This document shows positions 23,447-34,475 of a stretch of DNA of 64,000 nucleotides, piece by piece (position 1 is the stretch's first letter; each line of letters opens with the position of its first letter). The notes under the pieces were generated by a model, which was given only the letters and a program-made list of their open reading frames with translations, did no database searches and was not told the DNA's origin. Where the stretch lies: contig WION01000111.1 of assembly GCA_015039365.1 (NCBI GenBank), positions 62,001 to 126,000 of the forward strand. The letters run 5' to 3'. This stretch comes from Amanita rubescens. Taxonomy: Eukaryota > Basidiomycota > Agaricomycetes > Agaricales > Amanitaceae. The position numbers and the translations under genes were made by a program.

Positions 23447-24948
23447 TGATTGTTCGCACCCGTCATCTCGATTGAAACCTGTGCTAGATAGTTTGAATGA
23501 GAACGAGAGAGGATTTTCTCGTAATGGTTCAAGTTTTGAGTCATGGTGATCAGGTGGTCTTGAATATCGGATAGATAGAGGCCCTACAGTGTGTTGTTGC
23601 ATCAGGACGAGCGGGGGAAGGGAAGAGGGGAAGAAAAAAAACGAACAATGGAGTCAGAGGTAGGCGCCATTCTCCAGTTCTCATTATATCTCTTGGCCAA
23701 ACTCTTGACGACGTCCGCTTTACTTCCTATCAACCGTAATAAACCCATCACCTTCTTCCGGGAGGTCCCGATCCGACGTAACATGTCGGTCTGCTCGACT
23801 TCTTTGAGGATCAACACTAGCTCGTTGATACTGTCAACTTCATACTCGATGCTCTGGATGAGAGGTCTGAAAGCGTCGGTGATGTCGTCGATGAGGGCGT
23901 ATGAGATCCAGTCAGAGGTGACGGTGATGGAGCCTTTGAATTGTTTGATCCGGCGACGAACGTTTTGAGGATGCGGAGTAGGTTGGAAATGGAACTGTGT
24001 GTGTGTGTGTTAACTTGTCAGAGGGGTTGCGTGCAAAGAAGCAAAAGACCAACATACAGAGAGAATGCCTTCTCGGAAGACGATGATGTACATGTTGGTG
24101 GGCTCAAGGTATGTAGGTTCGTATGGATCTTGCCCAAAACTGCGGAAACAAACGAGATAGTAGCTTTTGAACAGCTCAATCTTTTCGCGTGCTTCTTCCA
24201 TGAGAATATCTTCCGCTGTTAGAGGATGGATGGAAAACACTTCACTAAGCATCTTCATTTCCTCCTGTGTGGGACTGGTAACGTCTAGCCACCACGCTGA
24301 GGTATCCGAATCGACGTTGACACCTTTTTCGTGATATGTGTGTTTGCGTGCCGGGTCAAATCTGGGATTGGACGAACCTGATCTGCTTTTGTCCGGGTCT
24401 GGCGAGGGAGGCGGGTGTATACCCGAGAATAGATCCCTGAATGATTGGCCGTCTGCGGGTAGTTCACTCAAACTACGAGAGTGTATCGTCGCGGCAAAGG
24501 AATTGGAATAAAACGAGAAACGGAACGGCCGGTCGTGACCTGTGTTAAGTATCCCGCTTATTCTGTCTCCGCGGTGTACTTGAAGAGGCGAGATATCCAG
24601 TTTTGTCTTTTCCTGGGCGGCAAATTGCTCCATGCTAGCGAAATTAAAGCTGGAGCGAGACATGTTTGCCTGATAAGTGGGAAGGTCGTAGCGAGCAGAG
24701 GCCGTCAAGTCATCCTCTTGACGGGGAGGAGCGGTGTGTGCAGCGAATAGAGAAGACTCGCCTGGTGGCAGCGAGTGGTGCAAAGGACTGGTGTCGTCGT
24801 CAAGGATGCCATTTGGGATAGTGGTGGCGGTCTGTTCTATTTCACGCTCCTCCTGAGGGTCATTGAAGTCGAATGGACGAGAAATGGTTGGAGAATGGCG
24901 AGGCCTTGTAGTAAGATCATGGTGCGGCGCGGGCACGGTTGAAGCCAT
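23447..24948 (-). CDS. CorA/Mnr2-type magnesium transporter, lacking its membrane part
   Basis: Exons are 24948-24058, 23994-23647 and 23583 onwards. A long Ser/Pro-rich N-terminus is followed by WWLDVTSPTQEEMKML, a PLTAEDI motif (FSIHPLTAEDILMEEAREKI), FKSYYLVCFRSF, a helical stretch DMLRRIGTSRKKVMGLLRLI, then GLYLSDIQDHLITMTQNLNH and SRSHSNYLAQVSIEMT. This is the cytoplasmic domain of fungal CorA/Alr/Mnr2 proteins. The two transmembrane helices and the GMN selectivity motif, which should follow within about 40 residues, are missing. The sequence instead turns into the first exon of the kinase. It cannot transport Mg2+ as it stands. The first intron ends in a CA microsatellite (23996-24010). 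Confidence 0.75.
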
Positions 24949-25272
24949 CCTGCTAACACCGTCTGGCCGCTTTCAACGACTTCTAATTTCGGATTCAAGT
25001 CCAGGGTTTGTTCTTTTATGTCGTAACACTAACAGTGTATTGTCTTTATCTCTTCAGCACGTCATTCTAGTTCAACTCTTTCTGCGACTCACATTTGCAT
25101 CCTCGTCATCAGCGCCGTATTCCTCTCTTCCAACGTCTTCACTTGTTTCTGGTACGTTTCAAGCGAATTCGTTCCATCCATCGCGCGAATCGAATCAATC
25201 TCTCGATTAACGAGCGATCATCGGTGCGAAAAGACGGCTGTTAATGTGGATTGTTGCTTGCCGGCTTCTGTC

Positions 25273-26535
25273 ATGTCCGCCCCTCCGAAAAGTCACAAAC
25301 GCAAGCGCGGCATCCATGATACTCCCGTCGACCTGACTAAAATGCAGCTGGCCAGACAGCGACTATCGGCGTTGCAGGAAGAGTTGATGGGTATTGAAGA
25401 AACTGAGGCTGAAATGGTGGAGATCATGAAGCACTTCGACGCCCTACAGGGTATTCTTGGCAGTACAAAGAAGCCCGTGAGTTGAATCGTTAAAGGATTT
25501 TGTGTCTCTTATCTCAAACACCTATAAGAAACTTTCGTTTTCCTCAGTGTCACGATCCCAACTCACAGAGATGGGACTGAAGCGAATACCTTTCCTGCTG
25601 AACGACGTTGCATTGGATGCGCGGAGTCGCAACTTCGTCTATTGATCCGAAACACACAGATGCTCTTTGCTTGCAGATCACTCGAATCCATCGCTCAACA
25701 AGTAAGAGAGTAAGTTTAACTCAGTCGCACATTATGCATGATGTTTGACAATGTAACGACTGTTTGCAGTTCGAAGCAGGCGCTCGAATGATCCTCGATG
25801 CCATTCTCTTGACCATTGCCGACATCTCTCTTGACGCGAAAGAAAAACTCCCTGTAGCAATCTTCCCAGATATGCGAATCGCGTCCGGCGATGGCGTGTT
25901 GGTGAAGAATACTGTAAACCAGTTTGAAGTGTGGCTCACCGGCAACGTTGATTATGGGGTCTGCACCTATAAACACGAGGCAAATCGCCGTACGACCTGT
26001 TTGATTAATTTCTTACTCAACGTCACCTCGACAATCTTTCCCAGCTAAGGTTCTCGGAGCATCGCTGGACGATCTTATGATGTACACGGGAAATTGTATC
26101 TTGCCGGTCGAAGCGAAACGTGATAAGGAAATGTTGATTGATTGTATGCCGGAAGCTACTAGTCAGGCTATCGCTTTGAGCGAGGTAACCAGGTGCGTGT
26201 TCAATTTCTTTGCCTTTGGCGTCACTGATTACCATGTACCTAGTAATAATACTGTTCGGTATTGTTTGTCCGATGGTACCAAATGGATGTTTCAGGTGTA
26301 CACCAGTGATGCCCAAGGAAACCGCATCTCGTATGAAGGCCCCTTACTCACAATCGTGCAGCCACACCTTGAGGTTGGCGAAGACTTCAAGAAAGATGTA
26401 CAACGCCTCGTGGAGTTATTGTATCATTGGGTACTTATGTCTGGCTCCAAATGCTGAATTGTAACGATAATTGACTTTTTTCCCACATATTCACAGCTTG
26501 GTGATATCCAGAATGATCCCCTTTGCACAGTTTAA
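25273..26535 (+). CDS. PD-(D/E)XK nuclease-like protein of a basidiomycete family
   Basis: Seven exons fit: 25273-25480, 25548-25636, 25677-25709, 25770-25989, 26044-26192, 26244-26430 and 26497-26535. After a basic N-terminus (SHKRKRGIHD) and a coiled helix, the protein reads LTEMGLKRIPFLLNDVALDA, FEAGARMILDAIL, WLTGNVDYGV, CILPVEAKRDKEML, MPEATSQAIALSE and YCLSDGTKWMF. The D (NVDYG) and E-x-K (VEAKR) pair, with beta-strand-like context, fits the PD-(D/E)XK nuclease fold. Catalysis is inferred, not shown. No secretion signal is seen. An in-frame ATG at 25246 is an alternative start. The neighbouring minus-strand gene also has a nuclease-like domain. Confidence 0.65.
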
Positions 26536-27449
26536 TGTTACTGCGAGTTAGGTAGATTGGACGCTCATAGTACTTATCATGTCCTCATTTTTACAATAAA
26601 TAGTCTCGCCTCTTGAGTCTCTGTGGAGAGGGCGAAGATATACACACCAACTTTGGCAGGACCGTTCTTGGGCTACGAAATGAGGAAGGCGGTATGCAAG
26701 CGAAGCCATTGCTCCACACTGCCCCCAGGGTTCACTGTACCGTCTGCGAGCGTGATGACCTTCTCTCACAAAAGGAGTCACCTTACCGCGTCCAGACCCG
26801 GGCCTCGCTTTTTCCACCACTCCTGTCACTTATACCCTCCTCACCAATAACTCGCCGCATACTTCACCACCCGGCCCACGTAGAACAAGTCTCTCTACTA
26901 GCCATCTTCGTCCTGCGCCTCACCATAACCTGTTCAACGCAAGGCAAGAAACCGAAGAAAGACAAGATCAGCACTGGTACACTAAGTTGTGAGTCCACAA
27001 GTCGAATCTTGGCAGGGTTTAGCGGGGAAGCGGGGGCCTGGGCCAAATGTCGGATTGCGTTGGACTTCAGGAATTCCACTCAGACGGCAACGTTATCGGC
27101 GTAGAGTCCATGATCGATGGTGAGAAGCGCTCGTGCTGAGCGCTACAGTGAGGCTTGGAGGATTACGTGACCTGGAGTGAATATTCAGTGCTTCCAAAGT
27201 CGCCGGCACATCCCTAGCGGTAGAAGACTGGGCCAACGCGGATAGTCTAATCACAAACTTTGAAGAAGCGTGCGGAGATGGGTGTTCTAGTGACTCGCGT
27301 TGAGGGATGCGGTGGGCAGTTTACATGCAAGCGCCTTAGGGCTGCAGGATGCGCTGGTATGTCACCTGGGTGATAGTGTATTGGAAGACGAGTGATAATA
27401 CATCAAGTGCCTTTTGTTATTTACGAAGTGTAGTCCAACAAATAAAGTA
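26536..27449. other. Intergenic, no supported gene
   Basis: A 163-codon plus frame (26613-27104) is open but has no recognisable motif, and a competing minus frame overlaps it. Confidence 0.4.
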
Positions 27450-28888
27450 TCATATAATGCTTAAACTAGCGTCTGCAGAGCTCAGGGCTTCAGGACAACT
27501 ACCGCTGAATATAGGTTTAATTTCTGCAATTCTTTCAACCGGGGATACTGTAAATTGAAATATATAGAGGCGTCCATCCTGCAAGATGAATGAATCAAGG
27601 GCGACTGTGTTTGTCGATTCTGGCACGTAGTAAACATTGGATGCGATAGATTCCAGGCCGCCTTCATCATATTCAAGGACTCCCCTCGAATCTGTATAAG
27701 CGCAATTTTCGGATTTGGTTAGCGAGTCGAGTCTGGATTGATGAGGTGATCGGTGATGCAATGGGTTTACTGGTCACATCATTCCTATCCTCGCGGCTGA
27801 TGAGGCAGATCATGTCAGAGATGTCATCCGAATGAAGGGAAGAGGCATCCTCGAATAGTCGTGCGAGTTGTTCTAATGTAATGTTTGATATCGCCTTGCG
27901 AACATCCTCCTGATATTGCTGGAATCGATCTGTCTGGCCGAAAATGTCGATACATAACCGGGGTACTGGGCCGAAAAGATCATATACATCATCGATGCCT
28001 GCATGGTCGGCAATTCCACGTATTGATGCCCTGGTGGATTTCAGGGCATGAGTATGAATCCCATACACAAGACGCAGGGGACTCACGCATAGCTGATCTC
28101 TGTTCGTGTCCATGGGTTCATGATGATGGTAAAGGCACTAACAGTCTTATTCAATCGCTTCCATCGTTCCTTATTCGGAGGGGTGGAGTAAATCATGAAT
28201 AGGCGGGTGCCCTGTGGAACGAGGTGGGATGGAATGCCCTCTTCGGATTCGTCGGAATCGACAACAGTCCAAACAAATTTGTGGAAGAAGGATGGGCGGA
28301 ATTTATCTGGAGCTTTATAGACGCCTTCTTCTACAAACAGCAAACAAGACCCTTCCCGATACCAGATGACTGGCTTCCTTTCTGCAAGGCGTCGGCGCAG
28401 CACATAATACACCCAGACGCTCTTCCCTTTCCACACAATGCATGCATTGGTACTAGTCTGATGAATCGGAAAGGGAACTCACCGATGCCAGGTTGCCCTG
28501 TGATGATAGCACCAGGTGCCACTCCCTCAGCCTTTGAGATGCCATCGTTGATTGTCTCGAGATAATTGTATACCCGAATGTAATCAGCGCGGATCCAAAT
28601 TTTTGAGCGTTCGAGACCCTTGATGCCGATATTGAGGACATAGCAGCCTGGAATGACATCGGCGTCGACATCATCCGCATCAAAATTCATATCCATGTGA
28701 TCTTCGGTCTCAAGCTCGTCTCCTACGGCAGGAATGGGCTGCTGGCTGTTTCTCCACTCCTGCTCCTCATGTAGCATACTGATTCCCCAAAACTTGGCAT
28801 GCAGTTTAGCGAAAGGTTGATCGTCGTCGATTTTTGGCCACTGCCCCAACGGTGCGAAGCGAACGACAGAGGTGAAGTTGGATTCCAT
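27450..28888 (-). CDS. Crinkler/RHS-type P-loop NTPase with nuclease-like tail, internally shortened
   Basis: Exons are 28888-28483, 28426-28087 and 28030 downwards. The N-terminus reads WIRADYIRVYNYLE, then P-loop ITGQPGIG|KSVWVYY, then RRRLAERKPVIWYR, FVEEGVY, VDSDESEEGIPSHL, RLFMIYSTPPNKERW, IIMNPWTRTEI and FGPVPRLCID. This is the NTPase module shared by agaricomycete Crinkler-like and retrotransposon-hot-spot proteins. The last part reads NVYYVPESTNTVALDSFI, GRLYIFQFTVS, like the restriction-nuclease-type domain that follows in such proteins. Between RLANQIRKLRLYR and that domain a stretch is missing and the frame shifts near 27690, and the end is early. Probably a damaged copy. Family from recall. 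Confidence 0.6.
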
Positions 28889-29233
28889 GTCGTACTCCTA
28901 TGTCTATCTTGTGTCTATCAGTATTATAATTATATATTTTAAATTGGCCACGGATCCAGTCGTGGCTCGTGGGAAGGTTTCATGAACCAAATTCGTACTT
29001 TCGACGCTGTTTCCTCCGATCTTTGTGCGATAGAGCGCTCATGAAGGCGAAATGAAGGTGAAGGGTCAGTCGGGCGTGTCACAAGCGAGCGTGACATCCA
29101 TGTTGATTCAATCATTGCCACGGTATCCTGCCGCGAACGCCAGCATAGAATTGCTCCTCAGATATCTCCTCCACCGAATTGTTGGGTTTCCGTGTAGGAG
29201 CCACGTGCCGCGAACTCTCTGCATACTGCCAAA
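28889..29233. promoter_or_regulatory. Divergent intergenic region
   Basis: 345 bp between the start codons of the minus-strand NTPase gene and the plus-strand F-box gene. It must hold both promoters. There is an AT-rich stretch near 28920-28945. Confidence 0.35.
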
Positions 29234-30592
29234 ATGAGTTCCGAAATACCAACGGAAATTTTACACGACATCTTTCATCTTCTTTGCGATGAACCTATCG
29301 CTCTCCATGATTTAGATAACGAATGTCACTTTTACGAATTCCCGTGGGCCGTTGGACAGGTTTGTAGGCACTGGAGAGGGGCATTTCTGTCCCACACGCG
29401 TTTGTGGACCTCTTTTGCCCTAAAGCCTGGCACTTTCAGAACCGCTCACTTTGTTGAAATGAACCGCCGCGCGACCTTATACCTTGAACGATCTGGACAG
29501 CAGCCTCTCACCATAGACGTGTCCATGCCATATTCGGGCACCCAAACATTTCCTAAAAAAGTTTGGGGAATGCTATTATCGTGCTTGAAGCGATGGAAAA
29601 AGGCGGATTTGAAGCTGGCAGGTGGAGCAAAGCTAGTCTTGGACGGACTCCTCAAATCCAGAGGGTACATGTCGAGCCTCGAGTCCCTCAGGATGTCCAT
29701 ACCCCATTCCCTAGCCCCGGAGCACTACTATAACGCATTCCAAATCGCGCCACACCTAACTGAACTTGATCTATCCCACCCCGGATACGTGGCAACATGG
29801 CAGTTCCCATGGGCACAATTGACGAAGCTCAAACTTGAACCATCCTGCGGAGAGTTCGACAAGGAGAGCAATAATCTGTGGGAAGTTCTATTCCAGTTAG
29901 AAAATATCGAAGAGTTACACATCATCACAACCTTCGGCCGCATACTAAGGCACCGTTCCCCACTTCCCATTATGCGCCTTCCTAACCTTCGGCTTCTCGA
30001 AATCTCCTTAGGCTTTGCCATGATCTTCTCCTGGTTCACTGCGCCTTTACTGGAACATCTTCACATACACGGGCGCTCTGATCCCCGCTACGACTGGGTA
30101 CACGATGTTCAGCCCTACGAAAGAGAAATAACGTCTTTAATCCAACGTTCATCTTGTCACATTCGCCGATTGGTACTTGATGATTGTAGAACGAAGGAGA
30201 TGCGCATAATAATGAAATCACTGGCCAGCGTCGAAGAGCTCTCTATTACTTACCCAAGGCGAACCCTCAATGTAATACAGGATATTACAGGACTTGAGGG
30301 CTGCATCTACGTGCCCAAAATGAAGGTGTTGCAGGTTCGGACGCGTAATATTCTTGGGAATCGTGTAGAGCAAACAGTGGCCGTAATTTCTCGCCTTTTG
30401 GAGGCTCGAGGGATGGGATTGTCCCTTCCGAGCCACGACATTACGCCGCTCGAGAAGTTTGTGATCTGGTTGGTCTCAGTGCGACTCGGAAAGTTCCCCG
30501 ATGAGGTCTTGGAAGTGATGCGCAGTTGGCCATCCTTTGCTCAAGTTTATATCAATGGCTCGGTGCTCGAGCGATTGACTCCATCCCTTTGA
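29234..30592 (+). CDS. F-box / LRR-like protein, intronless
   Basis: A 452-residue single-exon gene. It starts MSSEIPTEILHDIFHLL, a clean F-box core, followed by WAVGQVCRHWRGAF, then leucine-rich stretches (LTELDLS, LTKLKLEPS, LPNLRLLEISL, IRRLVLDDC, MKVLQVRT). The family forms SCF ubiquitin-ligase receptors; the target is unknown. A more distant paralogue is at 14452-15867. The frame is intact with no internal stop, and the ATG is in a purine-rich context (CCAAAATGAG). Confidence 0.85.
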   Translation: MSSEIPTEILHDIFHLLCDEPIALHDLDNECHFYEFPWAVGQVCRHWRGAFLSHTRLWTSFALKPGTFRTAHFVEMNRRATLYLERSGQQPLTIDVSMPYSGTQTFPKKVWGMLLSCLKRWKKADLKLAGGAKLVLDGLLKSRGYMSSLESLRMSIPHSLAPEHYYNAFQIAPHLTELDLSHPGYVATWQFPWAQLTKLKLEPSCGEFDKESNNLWEVLFQLENIEELHIITTFGRILRHRSPLPIMRLPNLRLLEISLGFAMIFSWFTAPLLEHLHIHGRSDPRYDWVHDVQPYEREITSLIQRSSCHIRRLVLDDCRTKEMRIIMKSLASVEELSITYPRRTLNVIQDITGLEGCIYVPKMKVLQVRTRNILGNRVEQTVAVISRLLEARGMGLSLPSHDITPLEKFVIWLVSVRLGKFPDEVLEVMRSWPSFAQVYINGSVLERLTPSL

Positions 30593-31362
30593 TTGTCGTG
30601 CTATCCTGGGCTACTGCAAGAGTAGCGGATGCGAGAACTTGGCTGCTTGAACCTAGGGTACATTTAGTTTAGAACTTTTTGTACAAAAATTCCAATCTCA
30701 GAGTCACGAGGCGAAAGGAGGGAAATGGGCCTTTGTGAGAGTCGAATTATTTTCTTACGCCCACATTCGCGGCACAACCCGCAACGATGCTTCACGCAGC
30801 TTTCGAGATTGATAGCATCGTTGTCCAGTAACCAATACATTGTCATCATCACATAGTAATGTCCTCAATGTAACCTGTTGTTGTCAAGAAGAAAATATGT
30901 TTAACCGTCATTATTTCCCTCAAGCTCTCCGACGTTCAGCTTCTTCGTCGGTTTTCCTTGCGAGCTGTCGTGAATGATTACATGGCACGTAGGAAAAACG
31001 TACCGATTTAGATGCTGCCTCGTCGTCCGCCGAGTTGTCTTCTTTGTCGAAACACAACACTTCAGTTGTTCATCATTCAAGTTGGTCTTGCCAGTACTTC
31101 GTAAATGGTTTACAGCTGGCACGCCCGTCGATGTGGCAGATTCCTTTTAAGCCGCACCACCAGCGACGAGCGATGTCCCCTCAATCAATCACCGAAATGC
31201 GTGTTGTTTTACTACTCATTGGAGTCACAAACATCAATAGAAGCCTGTCATGCAGACCAAACACGAGTATCCCGACAGGAGGCCGTAGGTATTTGAAATT
31301 ACAGGTTGGGGATACAGTGAACGTGAGGGAGGAGGAAGCGCGAGAGATGATACGACTGTTGC
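30593..31362. other. Intergenic with possible minus-strand exon remnant
   Basis: On the minus strand about 31065-30930, DKEDNSADDEAASKS could be spliced through a 38-nt GTACGT...ACAG intron to LARKTDEEAERRRA and a stop. It would be a charged tail of an unrecognised gene. Not otherwise supported. Confidence 0.25.
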
Positions 31363-31767
31363 CTAGTCTTCTGTAATAAGAGAATACGATCGACGTCGAA
31401 CGTCGAACATATATGGCAGAACATCATACACAGTCCACATGAAATCCGGTATGGCGATGGACGCAGAGCGACGAGAATCCAGCCTCGTGGACACGACGTC
31501 AACACGCGTTGAACATATCCGTGTACCTCCGCCGTCCCTTCGTTCTAATATAGGCCCACCAGTAACACTGAGGAAACCAAATGGGTCATCTGGGTCCATA
31601 GCAGTCCGCTGCACATTCACCATCGTAATTGGTATCGCCCACGGTTCATCTTTGGTATATTCGTCACATGCACTTGCCATTACAAGTCTGGCTTGACTTA
31701 TCTTGGCCGCAATGCTGCCGCATGAGATATGCCTATTCTCATTGTTGATGCCACGGCTTAGATTCAT
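31363..31767 (-). CDS. Hypothetical protein, unrecognised
   Basis: A 134-residue open frame on the minus strand with no known motif and mixed composition. It lies immediately upstream of, and divergent from, the exonuclease gene, with only 6 bp between start codons, which makes it doubtful as an independent gene. It may be part of the exonuclease promoter. Confidence 0.25.
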   Translation of the reverse strand: MNLSRGINNENRHISCGSIAAKISQARLVMASACDEYTKDEPWAIPITMVNVQRTAMDPDDPFGFLSVTGGPILERRDGGGTRICSTRVDVVSTRLDSRRSASIAIPDFMWTVYDVLPYMFDVRRRSYSLITED

Positions 31768-31773
31768 ACTACC

Positions 31774-32573
31774 ATGGTCCTAGTCAACACCATTGAGCTT
31801 TTGCACGATTGTCTCGCCGATATCTCCCCTATTCCTGTTCCGACTCTGGCGAATTACCTCGCAGTCGATATAGAGGGCGTAAATTTGTGCCGAACAGGGC
31901 GCATCTGCATCGTGCAGCTGCAGTCCAGTCTTAGTCAGGTTGTATGGTTAGTTGATGTGACGGTACTAGGCGCCCAGGCGTTTGACGAGGTCGACAAAGA
32001 AGGAAGGAGTTTGCGTTCTATTTTGCAGGGACCAGATATACAAAAGGTTTGTCCATGCCCGTTTCGCGTGTAGTCCCTAAAAAGTTCATTTTACAGTGGT
32101 TTTACGATGTGAGAAATGATTCTGATGCCTTGTATAATTTATATGGCGTCAATCTCAACAACGTATACGACCTACAACTCCTCGAGTTGGCGAATCGGTT
32201 GTCCAGAGGCCAAAAACCGAGGTTTTTGAAAGGTCTCGGGAAGTCCACAGAGGAACACCTCGTCATTGATCGTGATTGGCGGGCCATCAAGGAGCAGGGC
32301 ATCTCGTTGTTCGTTCCATCGATGGGAGGTCATTATGAGATTTTTGAGGAGAGGCCATTGGACCCACGCCTAGTCGCATATTGTGAACAAGATGTCACGG
32401 TCCTATTCAAACTAGCGAAGGCGTTGAGGGGCAAAATGGGGGGGGTTGGGAAGAATTGGGAACTTCGCGTTTACAATGGGTCTATATCCCGCGTTGCGCT
32501 TGCTTGGGACCCGGGGTACAGAGGCGATGAGAGTGGGCCAACAAGTACCCTTGCAATTGCACCATCGTTATGA
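31774..32573 (+). CDS. DEDDy-type 3'-5' exonuclease
   Basis: Exons are 31774-32046 and 32097-32573, with a 50-nt intron ending TTTACAG. The protein has VDIEGVNL (first Asp and Glu of the DEDD site), GRICIVQLQ, FYDVRNDSDALYNLYG (second Asp), and YCEQDVTVL (Tyr and final Asp). This is the RNase D / EXD-like class, which trims RNA or DNA from the 3' end with two metal ions. Length (about 250 residues) suits a stand-alone exonuclease domain. No targeting signal is evident. An overlapping frame runs past the stop to 32715, so a different last exon is possible. Confidence 0.8.
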
Positions 32574-32823
32574 AACCGAATTTTCTCTGCACACGATTAT
32601 TGGTACTCATCTGGGTTGTAATATGCAGTACTGTATTATGTATTTTGATCCGCATGCTATGATGTTGGATTGTAGGATCTATTCCATTTCCAAGAGTTTC
32701 GAAGGGAGAGAATAACGATTACTTGTGCGGTGAGTCGGTCGACTTTGGCGCGAGTGATCGACGTAGTTGCAATAAATTTATGATTGGGTAATTCAACGGC
32801 CTTTTCCTCCCAAACTTGTCACG
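32574..32823. other. Short non-coding region
   Basis: Holds the 3' UTR of the exonuclease gene. Nothing else seen. Confidence 0.4.
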
Positions 32824-34264
32824 TCAACTATGTTGAAGCAACGCTTTCGGACTGTCAGGGTCCTGCGCGGACGCATGCATAGAAGCGTCGACCGAGGTTG
32901 CACAAAGTTTTGTGAGAGTCGAATTTACAATGAGTGGCTGGCATGCGGCAGTGATCAGACTCGCGGCATCACCAAAGTCCAATAATATGGTGCCACTCGA
33001 GAAATTACTAGTACTATAGTTGTGGATTGGCTTCGCTTCAATGAAAATGGAACCTTTGATATTCAGTTTGGCCATCCGACTCGAGCCTTATGATCTAGTG
33101 AACGCTGACTTCCAGCTTAGTCATGCACGCATTACCTTGACCACGCCTTATCTTATGTTCAAACTTCAAAGTGAACCATAATAGCAATGTATGCCTTATG
33201 GTTACGAGGTCCACGCATCGGCGGCAAAACTGAGTTTGCCATCGTGCTCCTTTCGGCCAAGGTAAGTCAAATGTCGTGCAACTTATCTTAAACTAACTTG
33301 CAACATTTTAGCTATGCGTTCCCGGACGCGTACAAATACGTTCTTGACATCGTTTCCGCAGACGGTATCTAATAATCAGGTCGGCCCGTTTTCATGAGAG
33401 CGGGGACCACGGTCATTGACAATTTGGAAAGGCCGTTTATTTTCCGCAACCCAACAAACTCGACACTGAAACATTCAAATTGAGGAGCCGGCCAAACGTT
33501 CAGAATGGATGGAAGGTCAGGACTCACCGTGCTTCTTGCCTTGTGTGCTGACGATGGCCGTAGATGACCTTGCCCTCGCCAACACGTTGAAACGCCGCCG
33601 TAATCATCAACGTCTTTGCATTTCACAAGGGCCTCGCTTGCAGTCTTAACGTCGCAAGTATCATCTGCCGCAGCAACAGCCTCTTCTCCTACAAAGATTG
33701 CTAGTTGACATGGCGTCCCCAGTGTTGAGGATGCGACGGACGAACGAGGTCCTGCGACGGCAACGACTACTAGCAGCGCATTCGAATACATGTCCTTTGC
33801 GTCCCTTGACGGTCGCAGTGGGTTTAAGAACAACCGGTGCGTCCCAGTCCTTCGTTTTTTGTCATGCTGACAGAACTGGTGGTACAGAACATCAAACGTA
33901 CCCAACTCGGCAATGTCGTCCTCTTCTAGGGAAACTTTTTCGGTGTCGGCATTACTGTCCGAGTCTTCAACTTCAACAACTTTACGGCTAGTAATGGCAG
34001 TGGTATCCTCATCATCACTACTATCAGTATCTGCAGGGGTCCCATTATATGAAGCCTGTCCGGCCGTCGGGTTCATTTTGTTTTGGAAAAGGTAGTCTTA
34101 ACCCTGTTTGTACCAAGGGGATCACCGTTGCTTGTAGCACACTCAGTAGGGCGACGCTTGCGTGGCCCGGCGATGATGTTATCATCCTGAGTAGCAATAA
34201 GCAAACTGGAGGGCATCTCGAGATCCAGAGGAGGCAGACGACGGAAGAATCTTTTTCCTTGCAT
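32824..34264 (-). pseudogene. hAT-family transposase, N-terminal part, broken
   Basis: From high to low coordinates the minus strand reads DDNIIAGPRKRRPTEC, an acidic stretch SDDEDTTAITSRKVVEVEDS, FVRRILNTGDAMSTSNL, EEAVAAADDTCDVKTASEAL, AAFQRVGEGKVIYGHRQHT, VAENKRPFQIVNDRG, LMKTGRPDY followed by a TAG, then DVKNVFVRVRERIA, LSFAADAWTS and NHKAYIAIMVHFEV. This is the order of the N-terminal half of basidiomycete hAT transposases: zinc-finger region, then the start of the RNase-H-like catalytic domain. The pieces lie in different frames, so it is dead. Together with the fragment at 1-645 this shows hAT activity in this genome. Confidence 0.65.
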
Positions 34265-34324
34265 GTGGCTTGCGACTACAACAACTGGTGGCCCCCCGGA
34301 TGCAGGTTGTACGTTTGGGCTTAC

Positions 34325-34475
34325 CCCATGCGCTGCGCAAGCCCCCTCTGCACGGGTTTCACGGCCTGAGCGGGCATCCCCCTAGGAAAACCCGCCACAA
34401 CCCGCGATGCTCCTACTACCCAACCACCCTACATACCCTTACCCGCTACCCGTGCGGGTTGAGCAAACCCGTGAC
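34325..34475. repeat. CGGGT/ACCCG motif cluster, possible hAT end
   Basis: Many short CGGGT/ACCCG motifs in both orientations occur here, just 5' of the hAT pseudogene start. Subterminal motif clusters are usual at hAT ends. No clear terminal inverted repeat was delimited. Confidence 0.35.

Noticed and set aside
33369..34076. 235-residue intact acidic protein on the minus strand
   Set aside because: Conserved hAT pieces switch between its frame and the neighbouring frames, so the long frame is a chance reading through a pseudogene.
34073..34264. Separate small protein on the minus strand
   Set aside because: Its sequence (IIAGPRKRRPTEC) fits the N-terminus of the adjacent hAT transposase, so it was merged into that pseudogene.
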